Part shown: one piece after another, positions 13,264-25,198 of the stretch | How the letters are laid out: every line of letters begins with the position of its first letter | Position numbering within the stretch: the first letter of the stretch is position 1 | Source: Ophiocordyceps camponoti-saundersi (nom. inval.) | Lineage: Eukaryota; Ascomycota; Sordariomycetes; Hypocreales; Ophiocordycipitaceae | Length of the DNA: 63,242 nt | Reading direction: 5' to 3' | Assembly: GCA_003339415.1 (NCBI GenBank) | Contig: PDHQ01000200.1 | Coordinates: forward strand, 1-63,242 | Notes under the pieces: model-generated | Told to the model about the DNA's origin: nothing | Seen by the model: the letters and a program-made list of their open reading frames with translations, nothing else | The model's database searches: none | Program-made: the position numbers and the translations under genes

Positions 13264-16200
13264 CCTCTTATAATTAAGGGAGCGGTAGCTAGCTTAGAGG
13301 TTACCTCTAATACTAAGCGATATTAAAGGCTAGATAAATAATATTAGCTAGGTCCTTAGGTAACGGAACCCCTAGTATCCCTATTCCCGATATAGAGAAA
13401 AGTCTAGTAGCGAGATATCGACTAAACTATTAATAAAGACTTAGTTATAAAATAGTTTAATTTATACGGTATTACGCTCGGACCCCTAGTCTTAGGATAC
13501 TTAAGGGAGGAGATTATACGTACGTTTTATATATATTATAACCTTAAGGGTTAAGATACGAGGGATATATTACTAATAGACCTTTTCCTATATTACTTAA
13601 GGATTATACCTAAGATAAAACTATAATATTATAGTCGAAAAAGAAGATAGAATATTTTATAATAATATTAGATAAAGAAGATTATTTATAAAAATATTAA
13701 CTCTAAAATTTATAAGTATATAATAATAGCTAATAGTAAACTAAGCTAGTAGTTAGCTAAACTTATTATAGTTATTAAAGATAAATCTAATCCCTAAGCT
13801 AAGTAGAGGCTAATAATAAATTATTATAATATAAATAAAAACTTACTAGGTATTATAATTCCTTTATTATTAGAACTTTATAACTAACTCTTAAACTCTA
13901 AGATTAGTTTATTTAATATATTTAATTTAAAATATAGCTACTAAGCTATACTTATAGCCCCTAAGCTTTATTATATTCTAATATTCTAAATCTTAGGTTT
14001 TTCTTAATTATAACCGATAAGATTTCTATAAGGAACCTAATTAGTAGCTTATAGCTTTACTAAAATAATAAAGTTAGCTTTTAAAGCTATACTTAAACCT
14101 TTACCTAAGCTATCGCTACTAATAGTACTTTTAGAAAGTAATTATATCGCACCCTTAGATAACTATATCGATAATATCTTTACTAAGTATATAAGCTTCG
14201 AGGAGTAGTAGTAGTTTATTAAGGACTACTTCCTACTATAATTACTATAAGCTCTCCTCTAGCTAAGTTTTAAGAAAGTCTTCCTAGGAATAATAAATAT
14301 CTTTACTATTAGATAAGTATACTATATAGGAGGTTAGATTATAATAAAGCTTAGCTAGCTATAGAAGATTAAGGACTAGCTTATACTAGTAAACTAGTAA
14401 TAAGTTTAAGCTTTTTTAGGGGCTATAAGCTTATATTAAAGATAGATTACTAACTATATAAAGCTCTCTAAACTTTTAATTAAACTTACCGGGAATATAC
14501 TTTTCGTTTAGGGCTTATATAAAGCTCTTTTTTTTACGATCTTAAAGTTTATAGCTAAAGCTATAATAGTAATATATAGCCCTAAGCTTAATAAGCCGGT
14601 ATAAGTTTATACTAATATATCGAAGTATAGCGTAAGCTACGTTATATTATAGGAAAAAGATAAGGTTAAGGTACCTATTTTTTATAATTCCTTCTTATTT
14701 ATAAAAACTTAGCGGAATTATAAAATATATAAGAGGGAACTTTATACTATTATCGAGTTTTGCTAACGATATAAGTACTTCTTTTATATTATTTAGCTAT
14801 TAGTAATCTTTACCAACTACTTACTTTTAACCTAGTTCCTAAAAGTAGAAAGATATAAAGGTATCTCTACTAAGTAAGTAATAAAGCTAAGGTAGCTTAA
14901 TATTATCCTCGAATATATTTCTAAAAATAGAAATATTATAGTAAATAGCTTATTATAAACTTTATTCTTATCTAATAATTATAATATTCTAGATATTATA
15001 GATTTTAGCTACTTTAACCTAAGTAAGGGCTTATAAAGATAGAAAGATAGAAAAACTAGCTTTAAGGACTTACTTAAATATTTAAAAAATAATAAGATTA
15101 AGATATTATTAATAAATAAGTTTAGGCAAACCTTACCTAAGCTATCTTAGCTATAATAAGACGCCCTTAAGTTATTATAGTAATAGATAGGATAAAAGTT
15201 ACTTAAGGAACTTATACTAATAATAGTTACTTTAAGATAGCCTAATACCTTTATATCTCTAGCTAGATTTGCTTAAAATACCTAGTATAGGGAGCTAGTT
15301 AGATAGCTAACTAAGGGAAAATTAACTAATCCTTAGGACTAGATTAGATTAGTATAAGTAAAACGATAAGCTTTATCTTTTTAATAGTACCCTAAGCAGC
15401 ATATCCTTTTATATCGCTACCTATTTAAAGATTAGTAGCGTTACCTTTTATTAGATAAGGTGCCTAAAGTACTAAGATAAGCTTATAATAAAGTAGGATA
15501 TTTTAGCTTAAAGCTAATACGTAAATAACTCTTTACTTATATTTTTTAGCTAAATATAGCTTAAGATATTATAGCTTACGTAAAAAGCTATATTAAGTAT
15601 TTATTCTTTATACCTCGCGTGCTTAAGTTATTAGATTAACTTATTATTATTAGCGCCCTATTCTAAGTTATTAATATAGATTATATTAAGCCGTTCCTTA
15701 CTATTAGTAATAGCGCTAAGTTCGTGCTAGTTATTATCGACTACTTTTTAAGGTTTACTTAGTTAATAACGTATTAGATAGTAAGCGTATTAAAAACCCT
15801 AATTTAATTACGAAGCTAGATAGACTTTATAGCCCTTACGCTTATAGCTATATACTTAAACCTTAAGTTTACCTTCTTATTTAAAGAAATAGCCGCCTTC
15901 TTAAAAGCTTAACGTGTTACTTATATCCTAGCCTTATCTAAGTTTTACTAAAATATTAGCCTTATTAAAGTTATAAATTAAATTTTCTTATAAGTTTTAA
16001 ATTAAGCTAGGTATAAAGAATTATCCTAGTTAAACTACTTATTAAAAATTATAAGATAGCTAAATTATAAGATAGTTCGAATACTTAGCTTCTCGCTATC
16101 TGAGATCTTATATAATATATAGTAGGATAGGTTATTACCCTTTACCCTATCCCTAAAAGTTTTTAAGGCTCTTAAAGCTAGTAAGAAGGTAAAATAGCTT

Positions 16201-16600
16201 ATAAGAGGTCGATATACTAATTTAGTTTTATATTATATTACTAAAGCCTCTAACCGGAGGGGCCTAGTTAAAGCTAAGTTTAAACTAAAAGCTAAAGGCC
16301 GTAGATATTACTAGGAAATAGTTAAGATAGCTAGATTTAAGCTAGGTAATCTTATATACGTAGCTAAGGAAGGTAAACTTACTAAGCTATAGCTAACTTA
16401 GGTTAGCTTATTTAAGCTAGACTAATAAGTAGGAAAAGTCTTATAAATAATTCGCTATATAGATAGTATTATAGTTAAAAGTATAATAAACTTAACCTTT
16501 TACTAGGACTTATTAAAGTATTTCCTTATATAGCTTAAATACCTAAGAAGCGATAATTAGTAGATATTAGCTATATTAGCTAGCTTATAACGATTTTAAA
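13264..16600 (+). mobile_element. gypsy2 relic, right part (RT, RNase H, integrase)
   Basis: Plus-strand continuation of the element cut at 1564. At 14164-14175 the codons read Y-I-D-N, a YIDD reverse transcriptase motif with one RIP-type change. RNase H-like sequence (an SKYS-type stretch) lies near 14610-14640, and an integrase core (VIIDYF, second catalytic Asp) near 15729-15746. Stops are frequent in every frame, so it is a dead copy. I could not find its 3' LTR; it ends somewhere around 16.6-16.9 kb. Confidence 0.65.
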
Positions 16601-18760
16601 AGAACTTACTTTTTCGCTTTACTAACCTAAACCTAAGTATTTTCTCTTTTAGTTATTTCTCTTTTCTCTTTTTTTTCTTATATACCCTTTTTTTCTTATA
16701 TTTACTATATTTACCTTAACTTATCTTACCGTTAAGGTTTCCTCTTACTATAATATACTTAGGTAGCTTTAACTTATAATTATATACTTAGTAAATATAA
16801 CTTCCTAAACGCCTATTAACGTACTATTATAAGCGACTAATATTATACTAGATCTTATAAATTAAAAGCTTTTTAATATATTAATATAGGACGATATAGA
16901 AATAAGCGATAATTTTACTTTTAATAAAAATCTTATACTTATAGCTATCCCCCCTTACCTAGGCCTTAGTAGCCCCGTCCCCTTTATTATAAGCCTTAAA
17001 GAAAGCGATATTACGATATATAAGAGGCTTTAAGACTTATATTAGCTACTTAAGAGCCTAAGATAAGTTACTAATAGGGCGATAGATAGAAAGATAGTTT
17101 ATAAACGCCTTAGGGCGTAGCTTAACTTATAAATAATATTCGATTATTTAAATATACTTAATATTAAGAACCTCGTCTAGTTAAAAGTTAAACTTATAAT
17201 TACTACTTTCTTTATTAAAGCTAAGGTAGCCTTTAAGTAAGCTAAATATTACTTAGTTAAAGATTACTTACTAAAATAAATATAACTTTTATATTCGGCT
17301 TTTATAAAGCTATCGAAAGCTATTATTATAATAATAAGTAATACTTTATATAGTTAAGCTATAATAAGATAATAAATTATATAGCTTATAATAAGATTTA
17401 TATAATAGCCTTAAAAGCTTATTTAGCTTAAGGTAAAGATAAAAAAAATATAAGGGATTAAGGATATTATAATAATTTAATACTTTTTAATATTCCCTTT
17501 TATACTTATATACTTAATTTAAATATTTAATATTATTACTAACTTTTTTAATATAAATATTATTAACTTATTAATTAACTTCCCTAAACTAATATTTAAG
17601 CTAGGATACCTTAGGTAATTAGAAATTATAGCTAAGAATATATTTTTAAGAAAACTTAAGTATCTTTATTACTCTATTTTAAGGGTAATATATCGATAAA
17701 CTTATTATTAGATTAATAAATAGAATAAGTTTATATCTTAATTTTTATATATTACGAAAGAAAAATTAATAGTAATCTAGCCCCTTAAAGGGAAGCTTTC
17801 TAGGAAAAGGCCTAAGAAATACTTAGCGCTAAAATAGCTAATAATAGCTTAAAAATAATTACCGTTATTAAGCCTTATTACTTAAGTATTAGCCTTAAGT
17901 CTTATTTTAGAGGAAATATACGCTATAGCTTAAATATTATACCTTAGGACTATAGCTTAAAATAAACTTAATTTATAACTTATAATATAGATAACTCCTT
18001 AAGCTACTTTTTAGCTTACGATTTCTAACTTAGTAAACCTTACTATTACTAAGCCCCTTATTATAATAGGAAATTAAGTAAAAAAAAGATATAGGAGATA
18101 GGCACCTATATTAAAAAGTATTAATTTAGGTAACTATCTTATTAAGTCCTTACTTAAGAGTTTATCTAGCTAAGTACGATTAAATCTAAGATAAACTATA
18201 ACCTACGTTTATAAATTATTAGCTTACGCCTAAGAGATACTTAATATAATTAGTAACTTAAGTTTTCCTATATAAGCCTCTAATAAACTAAAAATTATAA
18301 AAGATAAAATAGATACGCTAATTATATTAACTAAAGATAATTTAAACCGCTTAATACTCTTAGAGGCGAATATAATAATAGTAAGTAATAAAGTAAATAC
18401 TAAGTATAGTAAAATTAAAGTAAGCCTTAATAAAATTTAGTTAAAAGTAAAGGGATTATTATTTAAGGCTTAATTTATATATATTCTTTTTTTTTCCTTT
18501 TCTTTTTATTATTTTCTTTTTCTTTCCTTAGTTTTAGAAGAGGATAAATATCTTAAACTATCTTTATATAATAATAAATATAATAGTAAGTATAGGTTAT
18601 ATAACTTAACTTAGTTAGATAGATATAATACTTATATTTTAGATATAGATAGATAGCTTAGAGCTTTCTTAGAATATATATAATATATTAGCTTTGCTTC
18701 CTATATATAGGACCTTTTCTTTTGCTTATTTTAGTAGCTATATAAGGCTATCCTTAATAG
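16601..18760. mobile_element. Unclassified RIP-degraded repeat relic
   Basis: CpA-depleted sequence after the gypsy2 integrase. Plus-strand frames between about 16850 and 18470 give long stretches that are only lightly interrupted if TAG and TAA are read as mutated codons, but I recognise no catalytic motif. Could be a Gag-type or other transposon coding region. A pyrimidine-rich tract lies at 16630-16700, and another at 18485-18540. Confidence 0.4.
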
Positions 18761-20206
18761 TTAGGTGACAGAGCTGTTTATCTATAGTAGAGAAAAGCGT
18801 GAGTAGGGTTAGGGTCAGGGGTCGGTAAAAACATAACCTTATTCATTCTGTCTTGAAGCAACATCGGGTAAGCTCTTTCTGAATGTGAAATTGAATGTCG
18901 TCTAGCAGCTGCAAAATGATTCTGACCCCTTTCAGCGGGCAACCTACATACCTACAAGTTTGAATACCTAGGTCACAATTACCATGAGGCAGAGGTGATG
19001 ATACTGGCTGACCCCCTGTATGGATCTACTGAGGAACCTGCTTTTCCTTTCTTATTGGCTTATACACCTACTTTTCTGATGCAGATTTCTAGCGCCCGAA
19101 TCGCTGTTGACGATGGCATTCGTTGTTGGAGAGCAAGAAAAGGTTTATGTTGTGCAGCCTACCCTGTAAACTCCCTCTTTGTCAGCGCTGCCGGCCCTAT
19201 TTCTTAGGACCTGGCCTAGCCAGCCACACAGAAAGTTATCATCATCATCATCACCTTCACTAGGCGTTGCCCCCTTCTATAGTTAATACATCGATGTATT
19301 CATTTGTGTAGAACAAAACATACATACTCTCGAGACTCCCTATGACACCTTTCACATTTCCCATCTTTAAGACACATTTTCATCTCTTAGCAACGTTGAA
19401 ACGCTTTTGCATGGCAGAGAAGTCCCGAGAGTGTTGGACTTTTGATATAGTAATCACGGAGTAGTTGAAGAGAACAGAGACGGGCTCGTAAGAGGTCTGG
19501 CTGAACATATGCCGCTGTGAAATCTCCCGCCTATGGTAGGATGATGCGCAGCTTGGCGGTAGAACTAACATGAAGCGAATCAGCTCACAGGCTAACCAGT
19601 GCTATTAGTTGGATTTCGCGTCCTCTCCTGTGAGGCTGTGACCACTGACTTTCAGAAGTCGGCTGAGTGCGCAAAGCTAGGGGAGATCGCAGTAGTGCTT
19701 ACGTCCGTATTTGCGTCGTTTTCACCCTAGGGGTTTCAGTACGATGGAACATGGTCCGACAGTTGTGAGTATGACTTGTCGTTCCCTAACCTAACAGACC
19801 CTTTTCGATGATCAGTATAAGTCTTTGTTAGACCCATCCGCTTGGGGCATCGGGAGAAAGCCTACAACGGGAAAACTATGCCCCTTATCGTCGAAGATAT
19901 CGTCGTGTCGTGGACTGTTTGGCATCCAGGACATGTAGATCTCTCCAGAGGAGTAAGACACGTAACGCAGGACTAGGCAATGACTCTGGTCTTCAGCCGC
20001 ATGGAATTTTCACGAATCCCCCTTTTCTTTTTTCAATTATTCAAGCCGTTTTGGCTTGCTTCCTCGTTGTAATCTCGTTCTTGTGCCTCTCGTGCTTTCA
20101 CTCCTGGACAGTTTCTTCCCCAACCATACTTTTGGTTATCCGTCCAGCAACTTCTGAAACCAGAGCTTTTGCCCTTGGATCTTTTGTTCTCTTCGGCCCG
20201 TTCTGC
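18761..20206. other. Boundary and non-coding stretch
   Basis: Composition returns to normal at about 18760. Only short open frames exist, none with recognisable motifs or convincing splice structure. Two TTAGGG-like units (tagggttagggt, 18804-18815) lie 45 bases inside the boundary. A short atc repeat sits near 19240. No gene seen. Confidence 0.6.
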
Positions 20207-22110
20207 CTACCCAGCGACATGACCGTTTTTGTCAACGACGATGGCCTCAAACCGTCGTGATTCCCCATATTTAGGTAGTTCGTCAACTGTTGACGGATGC
20301 ACAACTTGGACGGCTTCCATCTCAACTGCGAGGCTGGTGACTGACAGCAGCGGTATGATGTGTCCATCCAGCTTGATACCCAAGACTGTCAGCTCTGTGC
20401 TACCAATTCTCAGATCTCCAGGTGTCTCTCCCTACCTTTCGAACCTCAACCTCGACGATGGGTTTGAACGACTCGCGCTCGGCCTCAAGAATGGAACGCA
20501 ACTCCTCTGCTGTTGCCACAATATCTAGCCCAAATCCAGTGCGCATCACTCCCTTCTCCGGGCGATTCATGACAGCAAGATTGCCAGCCTCGGTGCCGTT
20601 GACGAACAGATGAACTCGACAAGGGCGCTGAAGCTGCTTCACGTCCACCGTTAGCTTAGCAAAGTACCGCGTCACTGGTTCTGTCCTCTTCTGAAGCCAG
20701 CCGGAGGGACGGCCATTAAATCCATAAAGCTGATTGACAATTCTCGTGACGTCCTGCCTCATCTGCGCCTCGTTCTTCTGCCACCACTCGATACCGACAT
20801 AGCTGTAGCCAAAATTCCAGATGGCCCGCACAGCCGTGGTGGTGAGAAACGCGCGTCGTCGGTCGAAAAAGGGCTCCAACGGAGAATTCCAGTTGATCAT
20901 GGTCCCCTGTCGAGTAGCGAAGCGCCCGAGACCTGCGTAGGGTTGCGTGAAGATGTCCTGGTCAGGACGCAAGACCTGCCAGTATGACCAGAGCCTGTCG
21001 ACCTGGGTATGATGAAGCATGCTATGATGGTCTGTTAAGATCTGTCACTTGGGTTGAAGAATGGCAGCTTCGGAAACTAACAACAGGGGGTCAAACGCTG
21101 TCAAGGCGAACTCGGAAAAGATGTTCCCACAAGCAGCGTCGAGATGGATCTGGTTATGAATCTGCTCCACGCTGGTGAGGCCACCGCCAAGGGAGAACTC
21201 GGTGAAGGTACCAGCACGGGTGAGAACGTCGTACTTGAGTCCGTTGTCAGATACGGTAGACATGGCAGCCGGAGACACTCACCGTCCACTGTCTCAAGGG
21301 CCTGCTGGAAAGTAGCCCATTCGCAGACTGCGGATAACTATTTGGAGCCGGGCATCGGTATGTCAAGGCCCTCATTTGACTGTCAAACTGTCCGTACTTG
21401 CCGTTGAGCACGGCCTGAGGAAACCTATAGGGCGCCAATGGGTTCTGAATTTCGATTTCAGATAGCTGATTCCCCATCACTCGGACTGTAGGCGCGAGTG
21501 TCGCCGGCGGAACGCGAGAATCGGATGCCCAGTCCCAGTAGGGAGATCTCAGCGTCTCGGCCGCATAAAGCCACTGCGCGCGGACTTGCTGCGGATATGA
21601 TGATGCAATTTGCCTGGCCCTGTCGACGAGCGTTTGCTAGCAGCGGTCAGGGCCGAGTTGAGATGATTATCGGTAATGGGCCTTACCTCGAACAGCAAGA
21701 TGTAAGCTCGGTGCCACGGGAGAAACAGATTCTCGTTATGAGGACAGTATCCCCCCCAGATGCCCCCGACGCCCGGCCCAGCGCCATTCCACTCGATGAA
21801 CGGGAGGCCGTGAATCCCTACCAGACGTCAACTCTCAGGGCTGAAGACTGAAGCGCACCCGGTAACACAGCCTACCAGAAATCTGAAAGTATGACAGCAC
21901 ATACTCGTCCGAGTCCTGCTGCATAGCCAGAAGAGCAAGATTGTACAAACTCCATTGAGCTCCCCCCTCAGCCTGCAAGTCATTAATATTCCTCCGGACC
22001 GGCACCGCTTGCTGGTTGACAGGTACTCCTGTCACGGGTATGAAGTTCTGCGCCAGACCTTGCAGGGCCACGGCGAGAGTCAACAGGGTTACAGAAGTTA
22101 TAGACAACAT
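20207..22110 (-). CDS. Secreted tyrosinase (polyphenol oxidase), 6 exons
   Basis: Type-3 copper enzyme that oxidises phenols to quinones (melanin, cuticle or defence chemistry). Proposed exons: 22110-21876, 21817-21687, 21636-21283, 21233-21082, 21021-20436 and 20371-20207; all join in frame to give about 540 aa. The N-terminus has a signal peptide (about 1-20). CuA ligands: His in IHGLPF, His in GYCPHNE (the C-x-H thioether pair) and His in PWHRAY. CuB ligands: IHNQIH and LHHTQVDRLW. The usual aromatic before LHH is Met here (FMLHH). The C-terminal region reads on through exon 6 (KLDGHIIPLL). If the last intron (20435-20372) were not spliced, the protein would stop at 20400. Frame and family fit are strong; the exact exon 3 structure is less certain. 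Confidence 0.85.
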
Positions 22111-23442
22111 CTCGAATGCGTCGACGAGTCTGGACTATGGTGAAAACAGCTCCTCCAGTTTCGTCCCTTTTCCCCTTCTTGTTTTTTTCCAACCCATGGA
22201 AGGGCCGGACATTGGGATGATATGGCCGCCACAACCCATGCTGGATCAAAGTGGCTTCTCGTATGTATGATGCTGTCTACAACAGCTATATGCAGCTTAA
22301 GTCGACCGACCCCGCCGGCCTGCATTGCATACCTTGGGCTCTGCTGGACCGTCATCCCCGGGGCATATGAATTAGCAATCTAATCTGCGTATGTATGTGT
22401 GTGTGTTTGTGTGTATTGGCACTCCGTCTGCGGCACGGTCTCCGGGAGGCAAAGCTAAGAAAGATCCGCGGCCCGACCAAACGCAGTGGAGAAGGCATGA
22501 AAGAACTATCGCGAGTCCTAAGCAAAACCCTAAGGAGGGGAGCAGCAGCAGCAGCCAAAAGTCCCGTAAGCCAGAGACGAGGGGGGGAGAGGAGAAAAGG
22601 GCCCTGCTGCCCAAGCCACACCCGTCTGACGGATAGCTGTGCCGGGACCGTGCATCAGCTAGCTTGTGAGCCATGCTGATCGGGAGAGACGGTTCGTCAA
22701 CGATTTTTCGACGGTCGGCCGTTACACAGAGTCATCTTTTACATTGGCGAGCCAAGAGGCGTCATCAGGCGACGACATCGTCCTGGAGTCATTCCCGGGA
22801 GCACATTGTCTGGTTGACGAGCACGCTTTGATCTTCCCTAGCGAGTCGGCGCGTCTGCAGACAACCATCTTTGGAAGAATCAGTCCGGCTACGTCTTGTC
22901 GATGACACACTGGCTGGAACCAATCGGACGGCTAGTCCATCTGTGCCAAAGGCGTTGTCAACCCTCTGTTAGCCACATCCTGCGTCCTCTCGTCTCTCGT
23001 TGCCAGGTCAGCCGTAACGCAAATGGAATCAGATCGGCCGCTGCATGCATCTCATGTTGTATGTATGAGGTATCTAACTATACGAGACACCCATCATCCT
23101 TCGATCATCCGACGACATCTGACAGCTCATCCGTACCCCTTTCTCCGGGTCCGACGGATGGGACGCGTCCTCTTCAATTACCCGCAATCTAGAATGCATG
23201 TTAAGTATGTATGTACATATGAATGATTCGAGGAATCCCAACTCCGCGGCAAAGAGAAAAGTGTTGACGAATCCGCTCTATCCATACTTCTGGCTCAAAA
23301 CGACAGTAAAGAAAGCAGCGTAACATGATACCCATCTCTAGTCCAAGAACAGAAAGACAGAGGAAAATGATGTGAGGCCCTAAGCAAGAATGCAAGAAGG
23401 AAGCTGCGGATCCCGGTTCTGTGTTGCTCGGGGGGGGGCAGC
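22111..23442. other. Intergenic region, tyrosinase upstream side
   Basis: Lies between the 5' end of the tyrosinase gene and the 3' end of the DMT transporter, both on minus. It holds a GT/GTAT-rich microsatellite (about 22389-22416) and a run of agc triplets near 22540. Open frames here are short and overlap on both strands; none is convincing. It probably contains the tyrosinase promoter. Confidence 0.55.
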
Positions 23443-24924
23443 TCAACCATCAACGCCCACCCGGTCGGCGTCCTCCTCGCTGTCTGTTAGGTCGACTGCG
23501 AGTTTCCGGGCTTCGTGCTCCGTCATTTCGCGGTACGTGCTCCAACTGAGACCGAGAAAGGCGACGATGATCATAGATCCGCCGATTATGGCAGCCCAGC
23601 TTAGCGGCTGGCCCGTTATGAACCAGTCTGCGAGGGCGACTATGAAAATAGTGAGCAGAGCGGCCACGGACGACAGCACCGGCGACGTCAGGGAGATGAG
23701 GACGAGAAACGAGCCGCTAAACGTCGCGTTGGCCAACACGGCCACGAGGATAAGCCAGCTGGTCGAAGCATTGGGCAACTCAAACTTTTCGATGCCCAGC
23801 ACGTGCAGAATCGGCAGCGGGATCCAGAGGACGGTCAGCGTGAAGAAGCCGATGCAAGCACCAAACGTATTGGCAAAGATTGTGCCCCGGCCGGGAGAAA
23901 CGCCCTCGGGCGGGCAGGCGTAGCGCTTGTAGAGCACCTCGTAAAGTCCGTAAAGAACGGAGCCGATGCCGATGACGAGATTGCCAACGAAGCGGCTTCC
24001 AGCACCCGGTTGGTGGCTCTTTTCAGCCTCTCCCGTGTCGCCGTAGGCTACGATGAGGACTCCGACGATTGCTATAAAGACGGCCACCGACTTATCGAGC
24101 CGCAGGGGCTCGCGAAGGATGGGCACGGAGAAGACGTAGGCGAAGAAGGCGGAGCAATTGTATATGGCTGTAAGATCCGAGGGCGTCGTCAGGCTGACGG
24201 CCACGTACCAGCTGAGGCCAGCGACGGTCAAGGCCGAGGTGATAAAGGCGGTCGTTCGTATCAGATAGAAGGCCGGGTGGGCACGGCGTCGAGCCGAGGA
24301 GGAGAAGACATCCAGCGTCTGTAGCTCGATCATGGCGATAGTTGAGATCAGAAGCTGCTTGTGGCGCCGCCAGAAGACAGGCCACGGCTCGTCGCGCTTC
24401 TGGAGGCGCAAGACCAGTAGCATGGCAGGCCAGAGGACGACCCAAGAGCCGTGAGTGAAATACATCATGCAGTAGGCCTTGTCCCAACCGAGGTCGTGTT
24501 GGATGTGCGCGCTCAATTCCGTCTGGATAGCAAAGGTGACGAGGCTGACGGCGAGGAAGAAAGCGGCGTACGTGTACTTTTTGCGCGTTGATGCCTCAGC
24601 CTGGGCCGCGGCCGCAAGGGGGCTCCGGCTGCGCATCGTCGAGCGGCGGCTGAAAGGCGGAGGTCGAGTATCGTTTTCATCATCGTTTTCGTCGTGATCG
24701 TGCTCGGCTTCGGCGTCATAATTGTCGCTCGACCAGAGGAGGCTTTGGCCAGCATCTCCGTTGGCCGCCGCCTCTGGCTTGTACAGCAGCGGCACGCCAG
24801 CGAGGTCACCGTTCGCGGGCTCACCGTGACGTTCGGGCGAGCCGCCGGCGGCGCCGGCTGTTGCAGCGGCATCATCTGTGGCGTCTCCGCGGCGGCTCTT
24901 TGCTCCGCTATCGTCGGCGTTCAT
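23443..24924 (-). CDS. DMT/EamA-type membrane transporter (SLC35F-like)
   Basis: About 493 aa from the ATG at 24924. An upstream in-frame ATG at 24969 would add 15 residues, but the later one fits the family better. An acidic, low-complexity cytosolic N-terminus of about 110 residues is followed by about ten hydrophobic segments. These include a first-half signature near ELQTLDVFS, the SALTVAGLSWYVAVSLTTPSD region, the repeat-like LREPLRLDKSVAVFIAIVGV and a C-terminal half ending in ITGQPLSWAAIIGGSMIIVAF. This is the two-repeat drug/metabolite transporter fold, as in fungal vacuolar or Golgi SLC35F-type proteins. The substrate cannot be told from sequence. Single exon; the C-tail is short and acidic. 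Confidence 0.85.
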   Translation of the reverse strand: MNADDSGAKSRRGDATDDAAATAGAAGGSPERHGEPANGDLAGVPLLYKPEAAANGDAGQSLLWSSDNYDAEAEHDHDENDDENDTRPPPFSRRSTMRSRSPLAAAAQAEASTRKKYTYAAFFLAVSLVTFAIQTELSAHIQHDLGWDKAYCMMYFTHGSWVVLWPAMLLVLRLQKRDEPWPVFWRRHKQLLISTIAMIELQTLDVFSSSARRRAHPAFYLIRTTAFITSALTVAGLSWYVAVSLTTPSDLTAIYNCSAFFAYVFSVPILREPLRLDKSVAVFIAIVGVLIVAYGDTGEAEKSHQPGAGSRFVGNLVIGIGSVLYGLYEVLYKRYACPPEGVSPGRGTIFANTFGACIGFFTLTVLWIPLPILHVLGIEKFELPNASTSWLILVAVLANATFSGSFLVLISLTSPVLSSVAALLTIFIVALADWFITGQPLSWAAIIGGSMIIVAFLGLSWSTYREMTEHEARKLAVDLTDSEEDADRVGVDG

Positions 24925-25169
24925 CACGTTGATCGGTCTGAGAGGGGAGTGGGGAGGGCGGGTAAGCAACGTCGGGCCGGCCGGGAGGGCATGTGGCGGC
25001 TAGACACGGGCGTCGGAAACAGCAAAGGCCTCGTCTCGATGAACGGCGAACGCGAGGGGTTGGGTCAAGGACCGGGGGTGCGTTCGGAAAAGGCATGCAA
25101 TGGCGAGGGAGACTCTCGGAGGTGGGGAGAGGGCTGTAGATACTATGTTCTCCGAGAGAATTCGTAGAT

Positions 25170-25198
25170 CTCTAGGTACCTAGGTAGGTAGGTAGGGA
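25170..25198. repeat. GGTA tetranucleotide microsatellite
   Basis: Runs of taggtaggtagg with a central ctaggtacctag palindrome. Similar GGTA/CCTA tracts occur at 28735-28752, 37928-37955, 44671-44698 and 49923-49940, always in intergenic DNA. Confidence 0.7.

Larger units (their letters stand above)
1..18760. other. RIP-degraded AT-rich transposon block
   Basis: Sequence almost lacking CA and TG dinucleotides. The first 243 bases contain neither; the first CA is at 244. CG, CC and CT remain common. This is the pattern left by RIP acting on CpA on both strands. Stops (TAA, TAG) interrupt every frame and no long open frame exists. The block ends abruptly near 18760, where TG and CA return to normal density. 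Retroelement motifs remain readable once CpA-to-TpA change is allowed for, and are listed separately. Confidence 0.93.

Noticed and set aside
18995..20260. Several 60-116 codon open frames between the left boundary and the tyrosinase gene
   Set aside because: Short, overlapping on both strands, no motifs and no convincing splice sites.
23390..24324. Two plus-strand open frames (177 and 173 codons) opposite the DMT transporter
   Set aside because: They mirror the GC-rich transporter coding strand and have no motif, signal or splice context of their own.
24694..25167. 157-codon plus-strand open frame over the transporter start
   Set aside because: Overlaps the acidic N-terminus in antisense and reads as Gly/Arg-rich low complexity.
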